A DNA stretch of 45,111 bases from Bordetella parapertussis (GTDB taxonomy: Bacteria > Pseudomonadota > Gammaproteobacteria > Burkholderiales > SG8-41), in contig CAMDRT010000036.1 of the NCBI GenBank assembly GCA_945906815.1, forward strand, positions 1-45,111, written 5' to 3'. The notes beneath the pieces were generated by a model that worked only from the letters and a program-made list of their open reading frames with translations, searched no databases and was not told the DNA's origin. Below, piece by piece: positions 34,282 through 41,694 of this stretch. A program made the position numbers and the translations under genes. Positions within the stretch are counted from its first letter, which is position 1; every line of letters begins with the position of its first letter.

Positions 34282-34417
34282 GTGAACGAGTGAACGGGTA
34301 ACCCCACGCTGTGCTTCCTCGCCCCCGGCAGGAGGAGGAGGGTGGGGACCAGGGAACACTTGCAGCAGAGCAGAGTGGGCTTCACTTGTTCACTCGTTCA
34401 CTCGTTCACCCGTTCAC
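34282..34417. repeat. CGTTCACT octamer repeat array with inverted arms (copy 1)
   Basis: Left arm GTGAACGAGTGAACGGGT at 34282-34299. Right arm at 34384-34417 with four to five tandem GTTCACTC/GTTCACCC octamers. The arms are inverted with respect to each other and separated by about 85 bp. A related arrangement is at 40503-40626. It lies between the MBL-fold gene and the Bug gene. Confidence 0.7.
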
Positions 34418-34431
34418 GCCGTTGCAGTCCA

Positions 34432-35406
34432 TCAATCCAGCTTCGCCCCACTCTCTTTCACCAGCTTCGCCCATTTCGCCATATCGGCCAGCAGGTAGAG
34501 GCGAAAGGCTTCGGGTTCCGAGCCTACCGGCTCGGAACCGTCCGCGACGATACGGTCGCGCACATCGGGTGCATGCAGTATTTTAAGCAGATCACCATGC
34601 AATTTAGCGACGATGGGCTTGGGCAATTTTGCCGGGCCCATGACACCGTACCAGCCGACGACTTCGAATCCGGGCAGCGATTCCGCGACCGCAGGCAAAT
34701 CCTTGTACGCGCCCACGCGGCGGGGAGCAGTGACCGCCAGCGCGCGCAGCTTGCCGCCACGCACCAGCGCCTGCGCGGCTTGCATGCCGACGAAATTGTA
34801 GTGGTATTGCCCGGCGACCAGATCGATAAGCGCCGGCGCCGAGCCCTTGTACGGAATATGCGCGGCCTTAATGCCTGTCGCAAGGTTGTAGAGTTCGCCG
34901 GCAAGGTGACCCCCACTGCCGGTGCCCGCCGAACCGAAGTTCAGCGCGCCCTTGAAGTTTTTGGTCCAGTCGATGAATTCCTTGAGGTTCTTCGGCGGTG
35001 ACGAGGGATTGATGACGAGGATTAATCCTGCCCGCGTGAGTTGTGATATCGGCGTGAAGTCGTTGACCGCGTGATACGGCAGCTTGGGATTCAGCGCGGC
35101 GGTGACGGTATGCTGATGATAGGCCATGAACAGGGTGTAGCCGTCCGGCGCGGCCTTCGCCGTAAGCTCACCCGCGATCACACCCGCAGCGCTGGCGCGA
35201 TTGTCGACCACGATCTGCTGCTTGTAGGTTTCGGCCAGCCGCGCGCCGAACACCCGCGCCAGAATATCGGTGGTACCGCCCGGCTGCGCCGGTGTAATCA
35301 GACGTATCGGGCGCTGCGGATAATCGCCGGTTTGTGCATAGCCCTGTGTCATGCACAGCGCGGCAAGCATCGCGGCCACCCCTGATAATAATTTCCTGCT
35401 AAACAT
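34432..35406 (-). CDS. Bug/TctC family tripartite tricarboxylate transporter receptor
   Basis: A 324-residue periplasmic receptor. A signal peptide (LLSGVAAMLAALCMTQGYA-Q) precedes DYPQRPIRLITPAQPGGTTDILARVF. DNRASAAGVIA, PDGYTLFM, LPYHAVNDF and HIPYKGSAPALID follow. AAAGGAAAG precedes the ATG at 35406. It lies 23 bp after the stop of the selenoprotein's partner gene and is therefore probably in the same transcript, which makes it the candidate uptake protein for the selenoprotein cluster. The ligand is unknown. Confidence 0.94.
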   Translation of the reverse strand: MFSRKLLSGVAAMLAALCMTQGYAQTGDYPQRPIRLITPAQPGGTTDILARVFGARLAETYKQQIVVDNRASAAGVIAGELTAKAAPDGYTLFMAYHQHTVTAALNPKLPYHAVNDFTPISQLTRAGLILVINPSSPPKNLKEFIDWTKNFKGALNFGSAGTGSGGHLAGELYNLATGIKAAHIPYKGSAPALIDLVAGQYHYNFVGMQAAQALVRGGKLRALAVTAPRRVGAYKDLPAVAESLPGFEVVGWYGVMGPAKLPKPIVAKLHGDLLKILHAPDVRDRIVADGSEPVGSEPEAFRLYLLADMAKWAKLVKESGAKLD

Positions 35407-35429
35407 AACTTTCCTTTAAAAACAATATG

Positions 35430-36467
35430 TTACAATATTTCCCGCGTCACCGCCAGCGAGATTCCAAAACACGGCACATACACCGAATGCGTGCCCGGCC
35501 CGCCAGCGACGATAAACCAGATATCGTCGGGCTGGCGCGAAATGCTTAACAAAGTGTCCGCTGTGATCTCACCGTATTCATCACTACGCGAAGCCTGCGC
35601 ACGCAAAATTTCATTCGCCGACAAACAGCGCGCCGGCATTTTGGTGAGTTCCCACAAGCGCTGCTTGACATCGCGTTTGCTCAAGCCGCCCGCTTTGAGG
35701 ATGTCCGCGTGTTCCGGTGCAAACACCAGCCACGGTTCGCCGCCATGACAATATTCGTTGCTGGTCGGATGCACCATCGACTCAGCGATCACGCGCAATA
35801 ACTCACCGGCCTCCTTGGAATGCGTGTTCATGTTGAGCGTGCCTTCGGCCGCCACCACGGTCACCGTGCTCACGTCGCGCGCAAAACCGCGCTCCACATG
35901 CAGCGGCTCCCACGGGCTGTGCGCCTCGTTTTCGCCGCAGCAGAAGGTGTACTTGCCAGGCTGCCCCTGCGTCGCACGGTCCATCTCACCGGGCAAGGCG
36001 CCGCCGATGTTTTGCAGAATCAGCCGCATCGCGCGCCCCAGTGTCGCGTTCGCCCACGTGCCCTGACCGAGACAATTAAATCCGGCGTTAACCTCGAGTT
36101 GCTGCACGATCGGGCCATTCAGCACCAGCCACACTGCCGCCGAATTGGTGGTCGCCTCGATCCCCTGAATATTGAACTGTGCCTGCGCCACGGCATCGGT
36201 GGCCGCAATCAACACCGGCAGGTATGCAGGATCGCAACCCGCCATTACCGCGTTAATCGCGATGCGCTCCACCGTCGCCTCACCAAACCCCGGCGGCAGT
36301 GTGGCGATGACCTCAGTGGGCTTGCGCTGCGTGCCGGCCAGCATACGCAGCACGCGCTCACGTGTCGGCGGCACGATGGGCAAGCCATCGCTCCAACGGC
36401 GTTCGCGGTAGAGCTGGTTAATGGCGTCGAGATCGTCGAGGGCTTCGAAGGTGGCCGCACTGCTCAT
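35430..36467 (-). CDS. Unrecognised cysteine-rich partner protein of the UGSC selenoprotein
   Basis: A 345-residue soluble protein that I cannot assign to a characterised family. It has no signal peptide. Its N-terminal part contains RERRWSDGLPIVPPTRERV, and the middle contains NSAAVWLVLNGPIVQQLEVNAGFNCLGQGTWANATLGRAMRLILQNIGG. A KYTFCCGENEAHSPWEPLHVERGF block holds adjacent Cys176 and Cys177. Further Cys residues are at 78, 132, 240, 281 and 333. Its ATG (36465-36467) overlaps the selenoprotein stop codon (36464-36466) as ATGA, so the two are translationally coupled and presumably form a complex. Tyr-Val-Pro-Cys-Phe-Gly near the end and Gly-rich IVAGGPGTHSVY may be part of a binding site. 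A redox or cofactor role is inference only. Confidence 0.85.
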   Translation of the reverse strand: MSSAATFEALDDLDAINQLYRERRWSDGLPIVPPTRERVLRMLAGTQRKPTEVIATLPPGFGEATVERIAINAVMAGCDPAYLPVLIAATDAVAQAQFNIQGIEATTNSAAVWLVLNGPIVQQLEVNAGFNCLGQGTWANATLGRAMRLILQNIGGALPGEMDRATQGQPGKYTFCCGENEAHSPWEPLHVERGFARDVSTVTVVAAEGTLNMNTHSKEAGELLRVIAESMVHPTSNEYCHGGEPWLVFAPEHADILKAGGLSKRDVKQRLWELTKMPARCLSANEILRAQASRSDEYGEITADTLLSISRQPDDIWFIVAGGPGTHSVYVPCFGISLAVTREIL

Positions 36468-37015
36468 TTTGCCCCCGCCCGGGTCATCAACTGCACGATG
36501 TCGTCCACGCACTTTTCAGCAATCGCGCGCACCTCGTCACGCTGGCGCAGCCCGAAGGGATGCGGCATCACCGCAATCGGCAAGTCTTTTTTACCCAGCG
36601 CCGACGCCTGCGCGTGACCCAGCGTTATAAAAGCCGTCGAGCAAATCGTCAACGCCGCCTTACCGCGTTTGGTCATCTCTACACTGTCGTGGATACTCCA
36701 CGACGTGCAAGAGCCTCAGTCGCCGGACCCGGTGATTACCAGGTCACAATGGGCGGTAAATTCCTGGTAGACGTCATCCGGCGCGGGTACCGAGGCCGCA
36801 CGTTTGCGGCGCTTCAACACCTGTTTCACGCCATACTTTTTGATCAGCAACTCACCAATGTCGTCAGCCAGATGGTTAAAGTTGGGTTTCGCGTTATCGA
36901 TGAAACCCACCACCTTGCCGACGAGCGATTCGAGCGTAGGCTTGGCGGGTTTCACCGTGGCCGGCACTGTCGCGCGCGGGGCGGTGGGGTCGTAGAGAAT
37001 AATGCTGGTGGTCAT
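36464..37015 (-). CDS. UGSC-motif selenoprotein (in-frame TGA read as selenocysteine)
   Basis: A 183-residue selenoprotein. Ordinary translation would stop at the TGA at 36716-36718, giving a 99-residue stub and an orphan 70-residue downstream frame. Reading TGA as Sec gives one protein with Sec100 in GSGD-U-GSCTSW, the UxxC motif after which these predicted redox proteins are named. The N-terminal domain has ILYDPTAP and GFIDNAKPNFNHLADDIGELLIKKYGV. After the UGSC site come HDSVEMTKRGKAALTICSTAF, ALGKKDLPIAVMPHPFG and a C-terminal helix. The second half recalls the UGTC region and PHP-G segment of glycine/proline reductase subunits GrdB and PrdB (family memory, not computed). AAGGAAG lies six bases before ATG 37015. 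The true stop is TGA 36464-36466, overlapping the partner ATG. Sec insertion requires selA-D elsewhere in the genome. Confidence 0.93.
36680..36709 (-). promoter_or_regulatory. Bacterial SECIS element for selenocysteine insertion
   Basis: On the minus strand, directly after TGA, a perfect 7-bp stem GTCGTGG/CCACGAC (36704-36698 with 36692-36686) closes a five-base loop AGTAT. The helix continues below, after one bulged A at 36685, with TGCAC/GTGTA (one G-U pair). The loop begins 18 bases after the TGA and has G as its second base. Both features match the published bacterial SECIS consensus (loop about 16-37 bases downstream with G in the first two loop positions). It would be bound by SelB as mRNA. 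It is also coding sequence for SCTSWSIHDS. Confidence 0.88.
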
Positions 37016-37051
37016 GAATTGCTTCCTTACCTATTTTTTAATCCATCAGCG

Positions 37052-38263
37052 CTAAAAGGTCGGACTCTTAAACGCGCCACCCAAGGCCACCAAACCCCAC
37101 CCCGGCAATTGCACATCCACACTGAAATTAATGTGGCCCGACGCCGCGTGCGCGTCACGAAAATAGCGCTGGATCGGAAAGCTGTCGTAAATGCCATTGG
37201 CGCCCGCCATCTCATGCAGGATATCCACGGCCTCGGTCGCCATGCGGGTGGCCATCGCGCTGTTACGGCGGTATTTGAGCTTCGTCAGCGTATCAAAGGT
37301 GCCGCCGGCTTTCGCCACCTCATGTGCTTCCATGCAATCGTTGCGCAGCCACACCCGCGCGGCTTCGATCTTGCCCGCCGCATGCGCAACCCGCTGCTGC
37401 ACCGCCTGAAAGTCACGCATCGCCGCCCCCGTATAGCTGGTGCTGCGCGCGCGCACATGTTCAATAGTGGCGTCTAGCGCGGCTTGCGCATTGCCGATCA
37501 TCGAGCCGCCGATGCCGTGGCCGCCAAAACCCGACAGAGGAATTCTGTAGATGGGATTGGTATTCACTTTCAATCCGGGAAATTCGTGTCCTGGCCTAGC
37601 CACGTGCATCGACAAGGCACGATGCGCCGGTACAAAAATATCCTTGCAGCGCACTGAGCGGCTGCCGGTGCCGCGCATGCCCAGCGTCTGCCAGTCGTCT
37701 ATGATTTCGTAATCGGATTTCGGCACCAAACACATGCACCAATCCACCGGCGTGTCGCCGTCGCGCACCACGCACGCCAGCATGTTCCACTCACTCACAT
37801 CCACACCCGACGAAAATCCCCACTGGCCCGACAGCTCCAGCCCGCCATCCACGCGCCGCCCGCGGCCCTGCATATAGGCAATACCCGAGGCAATGCCGGC
37901 GTCGGGATTGTCGCCCCACACCTCTTCTTGCGCCTGGGGTTCCCACAGCGACAGCAGCCGGTGATGCGCGCTCAAGTTGGTAAATGTCCACGCCGATGAG
38001 GCGTCACCCTGCCCCAGCAGATCGGTCAAATCCACCATCGATACATAAGGCAATTCCATGCCGCCCCAGGCTTTGGGTTGCATATAGCGCAGCAGGCCGT
38101 TTTCGTGAAACGCCTGCAGCACATCATCGGTCATGCGTGTCGCCTGTTCCTGCGCACTGGCACGCGCTTTCAGAAAGGGAATCATGGCGCGCGCACGGCG
38201 CAGCGCCTCGGCGTAATCCACATCGGCAAAGGATCGGCGCGCAGGCGCTCGGCTATCGTTCAT
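37052..38263 (-). CDS. Flavin-dependent monooxygenase, acyl-CoA dehydrogenase fold (HsaA/HpaB-type), paralogue 1
   Basis: A 403-residue group-D flavoprotein monooxygenase-like protein. The same landmarks are present as in the paralogue at 31990-33195: WGGMELPYVSMVDLTDLLGQGDASSAWTFTNLSAHHR, LSGQWGFSSGVDVSEWNML, DDWQTLGMRGTGSRSVRCKDIFVP and MAGANGIYDSFPIQRYFRDAHAASGHINF. It ends 36 bp before the selenoprotein gene and begins at the stop of the first Anbu gene (TGATGATG; I chose ATG 38263 because GGGAG is five bases upstream, ATG 38266 being the alternative). It would require a flavin reductase from elsewhere. It is probably part of the selenoprotein transcript. Confidence 0.88.
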   Translation of the reverse strand: MNDSRAPARRSFADVDYAEALRRARAMIPFLKARASAQEQATRMTDDVLQAFHENGLLRYMQPKAWGGMELPYVSMVDLTDLLGQGDASSAWTFTNLSAHHRLLSLWEPQAQEEVWGDNPDAGIASGIAYMQGRGRRVDGGLELSGQWGFSSGVDVSEWNMLACVVRDGDTPVDWCMCLVPKSDYEIIDDWQTLGMRGTGSRSVRCKDIFVPAHRALSMHVARPGHEFPGLKVNTNPIYRIPLSGFGGHGIGGSMIGNAQAALDATIEHVRARSTSYTGAAMRDFQAVQQRVAHAAGKIEAARVWLRNDCMEAHEVAKAGGTFDTLTKLKYRRNSAMATRMATEAVDILHEMAGANGIYDSFPIQRYFRDAHAASGHINFSVDVQLPGWGLVALGGAFKSPTF

Positions 38264-38265
38264 CA

Positions 38266-39006
38266 TCACTCCCACGGCACCTCCGGCGCTTCCACAAACA
38301 CCCGCCGCAACCCGCTCGACCAGAAGCGTCCTATCTCGGAGAAATAGGCATCGTCTTCCGCGAAGCGCCGCCGCAGCCTAACCTGCAACGCGTCTTTCTC
38401 ATACACCACCAGATCGATAGGCAGCCCCACCGACAGATTGCTGCGCATGGTGGAATTGAAAGACACCAGCAGGCATTTCGCGACATCCTTCAGCGACGTA
38501 TCGTACGTGACCACGCGGTCGATCACCGGTTTGCCGTACTTGCTCTCGCCGATCTGGAAATAGGTGGTGTCGGTGCTCGACTCGATGAAATTGCCCTGCG
38601 GATAAATATGAAACAGGCGTTGCGATTTGCCTGCTATCTGCCCGCCGAGGATGAAGGTGCAGCCCGGATCGATGCTCTGCTGCATCAGTGCCGGCCCATC
38701 GCGCGCCACCACTTCGCGTATCGTATCGCCGACCAGCGCAGCGATGTCGTAGAGGCTGCGCAAGCCCAGCATTCCCTCGGCATTGATTTCCCCCTGTTCG
38801 CTTCTCATGCGCAACTTAAGCCGGCTGACCACGCTTTGCGTCGATGCCAGATTTCCCGCCGACAACAGCACCACCACGCGCTCGCCCGGCACCTCGAACA
38901 CCGTCATCTTGCTGAATGTCGCCAATTGGTCCACGCCGGCGTTGGTACGGGAATCGGAGGCGAACACGATGCCACTATCGGTGAGAGCTGCGACGCAATA
39001 AGTCAT
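38266..39006 (-). CDS. anbu: Anbu, proteasome-like peptidase (copy 1)
   Basis: A 246-residue ancestral beta-subunit (Anbu) of the N-terminal nucleophile hydrolase fold. The start MTYCVAALTDSGIVFASDSRTNAGV gives Thr1 after Met removal as nucleophile, Asp17 in the SDSRTN motif and Lys32 in TFSKM, the usual catalytic set. The C-terminal half contains EVVARDGP, GESKYGKPVIDRV and SFNSTMRSNLSVGLPIDLVVYE. Anbu assembles into open helical rings and its physiological role is unsettled. ATG 39006 is required for the catalytic Thr; the frame extends slightly further upstream. It is divergent from the ATP-grasp gene and its stop overlaps the start of the flavin monooxygenase gene. Confidence 0.93.
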   Translation of the reverse strand: MTYCVAALTDSGIVFASDSRTNAGVDQLATFSKMTVFEVPGERVVVLLSAGNLASTQSVVSRLKLRMRSEQGEINAEGMLGLRSLYDIAALVGDTIREVVARDGPALMQQSIDPGCTFILGGQIAGKSQRLFHIYPQGNFIESSTDTTYFQIGESKYGKPVIDRVVTYDTSLKDVAKCLLVSFNSTMRSNLSVGLPIDLVVYEKDALQVRLRRRFAEDDAYFSEIGRFWSSGLRRVFVEAPEVPWE

Positions 39007-39077
39007 GGACAAAAACCAGATCGACAAAAAGCGTATCTTACCGCATCATACTTGCGGCTCAAATACGGGGCGACGCT

Positions 39078-40496
39078 GTGAACAGGCCAGTACTCTACAA
39101 CGAGATGTACGAGGAGGGCGGCGCGGTACGCGCGCACTATCACTCGTACGGCGAATGGCTGAACACGAAACCGCTCGAATTCCTGTTGCAAAAGCAGCGC
39201 GAAGCCGACACCCTGATCACGCGGCTGGGCATCACCTTCGCGGTCTATGGTGACGAAGATGGCAGGGAGCGCTCGATCCCCTTCGACATCATTCCGCGCG
39301 TGTTGCACGCGCACGCGTGGAAAACCATCAACGACGGCGCCTGCCAGCGCGTGCGCGCGCTCAACGCATTTCTCAAGGACATCTATCACGGGCAGGAAAT
39401 CATCAAGGCCGGATTGATACCCGAGCAGCAAGTGCTAGGCAATAAACTGTACCGCCCGGAAATGCGCGGCGTCGACGTGCCCGGTGATGTTTACGTGCAT
39501 GTCGCGGGCGTTGATATCGTCAAGACTGGCCGCGACGAGTTCTATGTGCTCGAGGACAATCTGCGCACCCCCTCCGGCGTGTCGTACATGCTGGAGAACC
39601 GCAGAATGATGATGCGGCTGTTTCCCCAGCTGTTTGCGCTGATGCCGGTGGCGCCCATAGACCACTACACCGATGTCCTGCTCGACAATCTGCGGTCGGT
39701 GGCACCCGCAGGCGTCGCCAATCCGATGGTGGTGGTGCTCACGCCGGGCACCTATAACAGCGCCTATTTCGAGCATGCCTTCCTCGCGCAGGAAATGGGC
39801 GTGGAACTGGTCGAGGGGCAGGACTTGTCGGTCGCCGACAACACCGTCTACATGCGCACCACCCGCGGCCCGCAAAAAGTGGACGTCATCTACCGCCGCA
39901 TCGACGACGATTATCTCGATCCGCTGGCATTCCGCGCCGACTCCACACTCGGCGTGCCGGGACTGTTTGCCGCCTATCGCGCCGGTCGCGTCACACTCGC
40001 CAACGCCATCGGCAGCGGCGTTGCCGACGACAAGTCGACCTACATCTACGTACCGGAGATGATTCGTTTTTATCTGGGCGAGGAACCCATCATCCCCAAC
40101 GTGCCGACCTGGCGCCTCGACCGCGCTGACGATCTGAAATACGTGCTCAGCCATCTGCCGGAGCTGGTGGTGAAGGAGGTTCAGGGTTCGGGCGGCTACG
40201 GCATGCTGGTGGGTCCGGCCTCGAGCGTGCAGCAGATAGCCGATTTCCGCGAGCGCATCCTGCACCATCCCGCCAACTACATAGCGCAACCGACGCTGGC
40301 GCTGTCCACCTGCCCCACGTTCTGCGACACCGGCATTGCGCCGCGTCACGTCGATCTGCGTCCCTACGTGCTGTCGGGAAAAACCGTGACCCTGGTACCA
40401 GGAGGTCTCACCCGCGTAGCGTTGCGCGAAGGTTCCCTTATAGTGAACTCGTCGCAGGGCGGCGGCACCAAGGATACATGGGTGTTGGAAGAATGA
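39078..40496 (+). CDS. Circularly permuted ATP-grasp protein (Anbu-locus)
   Basis: A 472-residue member of the circularly permuted ATP-grasp family (DUF404/DUF407), thought to form a peptide or amide bond using ATP. Conserved blocks are ALNAFLKDIYHGQEIIKAGLIP, YVLEDNLRTPSGVSYMLENRRMM, VVVLTPGTYNSAYFEHAFLAQEMGVELVEGQDL and VVKEVQGSGGYGMLVGP. The last contains the nucleotide-binding Lys and Gly-rich loop. It starts at GTG 39078, 71 bp from the divergent Anbu copy 1. It forms an operon with the alpha-E, Anbu copy 2 and transglutaminase genes, an association known for Anbu loci and proposed to be a peptide-tagging or modification system. Confidence 0.92.
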   Translation: MNRPVLYNEMYEEGGAVRAHYHSYGEWLNTKPLEFLLQKQREADTLITRLGITFAVYGDEDGRERSIPFDIIPRVLHAHAWKTINDGACQRVRALNAFLKDIYHGQEIIKAGLIPEQQVLGNKLYRPEMRGVDVPGDVYVHVAGVDIVKTGRDEFYVLEDNLRTPSGVSYMLENRRMMMRLFPQLFALMPVAPIDHYTDVLLDNLRSVAPAGVANPMVVVLTPGTYNSAYFEHAFLAQEMGVELVEGQDLSVADNTVYMRTTRGPQKVDVIYRRIDDDYLDPLAFRADSTLGVPGLFAAYRAGRVTLANAIGSGVADDKSTYIYVPEMIRFYLGEEPIIPNVPTWRLDRADDLKYVLSHLPELVVKEVQGSGGYGMLVGPASSVQQIADFRERILHHPANYIAQPTLALSTCPTFCDTGIAPRHVDLRPYVLSGKTVTLVPGGLTRVALREGSLIVNSSQGGGTKDTWVLEE

Positions 40497-40502
40497 AAAA
40501 CC

Positions 40503-40626
40503 GTGAACGAGTGAACGCGTTAACGAGTGAACAGGTAAACCCCTCTCTACGGGTATCGGGGGCACATTGCGAGACGCTGGCAGCAAGTCACAGGGTTGCT
40601 CGTTCACCCGTTCACCCGTTCACTTT
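40503..40626. repeat. CGTTCACT octamer repeat array with inverted arms (copy 2)
   Basis: Left arm at 40503-40540 (GTGAACGAGTGAACGCG then AACGAGTGAACAGG) and right arm at 40600-40626 (CGTTCACCCGTTCACC and following). It is the same repeat family as 34282-34417. It fills the gap between the ATP-grasp stop and the alpha-E start and could fold into a large hairpin within the operon. Confidence 0.7.
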
Positions 40627-40640
40627 TCACTGAACCTCCC

Positions 40641-41648
40641 ATGCTAAGCCGCGCCGCTAACAATCTCTACTGGATGTCGCGCCACATCGAGCGCGCCGAG
40701 AACACTGCGCGCCTGCTCGATGTGACCTATCGCATGTCGCTACTGCCCTACCGCGTTCAGGAATCCGATCAATCGTGGGCGGAGCCGTGGGCGCTGCCGC
40801 TGGTGATCCACGGTCTGGCCAGCGCCTACTACGAATGCTATCCCGGCCCCATAACCTCCGATAACGTGTTGCGCTTCATGGTGCTGGACCCGGCGAATCC
40901 CTCGAGTCTGTACTCCTGCGTGCAGGCGGCGCGCGAGAACGCGCGCACCGTGCGCGGCGCCATTACCGCCGAAATGTACGAGGATATCAATGGCTTATGG
41001 CTGGAAATGCGCAGCAAGGATTACGCACGCTTGCAAGTCGAGGGGCTGAGTGAGTTCTTCGACTGGGTGAAAATACGCTCGCACCAGTTCCGCGGCGTGA
41101 CCTTCGGCACCATGCTGCGCGACGAGGGTTACGGCTTCATCCGCCTCGGCACCTTCATGGAGCGCGCCGACAACACCGCGCGCCTGCTGGACGTGAAATA
41201 TCACACCCTGCTGCCCAGCGCCGCCGACGTCGGAGGGGCGGTCGATTACTACCAGTGGGGCGCCCTGCTGCGCTCGTTGTCCGCGTTCGATTCCTACCGC
41301 AAGGTGTACCGCGATCTGATTACGCCGATGAAGGTGGCGGAACTGTTGATCCTACGCGATGACGTGCCACGCTCACTGCATGCCTGCATGAACGATATCT
41401 ACGTCATCCTGCAGGGTTTGTGCGACGACGCCTCGCGCGAAGCTGAGCGGCTCGCAGGCGAACTGCACGCGCAACTGCATTACGGGCGCACCTCACTCAT
41501 CTTCAGCGCCGGTCTGCATGAATATCTGATGGAATTTCTCGACAAACTGTTGGTGCTCGCCGACGAAATCAACCGTGCTTTTCTGGCACCGGTTTATCCC
41601 TCCCAGCAAACGCAGCCCGCCGCAGGCCCGGTTGTAAAGCCCGGATGA
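40641..41648 (+). CDS. Alpha-E domain protein (DUF403), Anbu-locus
   Basis: A 335-residue all-helical alpha-E domain protein. It begins with the strongly conserved MLSRAANNLYWMSRHIERAENTARLLDV, and contains WLEMRSKDYARLQVEGLSEFFDWVKIRSHQFRGV and FIRLGTFMERADNTARLLDVKYHTLL. The second of these repeats the ERADNTARLLDV motif of the N-terminus. Function is unknown; the protein always accompanies the circularly permuted ATP-grasp protein and is likely its partner. The ATG at 40641 matches the family start exactly; the frame extends upstream into the octamer repeat. Confidence 0.93.
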   Translation: MLSRAANNLYWMSRHIERAENTARLLDVTYRMSLLPYRVQESDQSWAEPWALPLVIHGLASAYYECYPGPITSDNVLRFMVLDPANPSSLYSCVQAARENARTVRGAITAEMYEDINGLWLEMRSKDYARLQVEGLSEFFDWVKIRSHQFRGVTFGTMLRDEGYGFIRLGTFMERADNTARLLDVKYHTLLPSAADVGGAVDYYQWGALLRSLSAFDSYRKVYRDLITPMKVAELLILRDDVPRSLHACMNDIYVILQGLCDDASREAERLAGELHAQLHYGRTSLIFSAGLHEYLMEFLDKLLVLADEINRAFLAPVYPSQQTQPAAGPVVKPG

Positions 41649-41694
41649 TTAAACTAAGCTTCTCGCCTGACGCTACACCACCGATGGGGCGCCT

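Noticed and set aside
36716..36718. TGA as a nonsense mutation making a pseudogene, or two separate small genes (36464-36676 and 36716-37015)
   Set aside because: The frame is continuous on both sides, the UGSC motif and its context are intact, a SECIS hairpin lies at the right distance, and the downstream half lacks its own ribosome site.
39435..40607. 390-codon minus-strand frame opposite the ATP-grasp gene
   Set aside because: Antisense shadow of a gene with certain family membership; composition is not protein-like.
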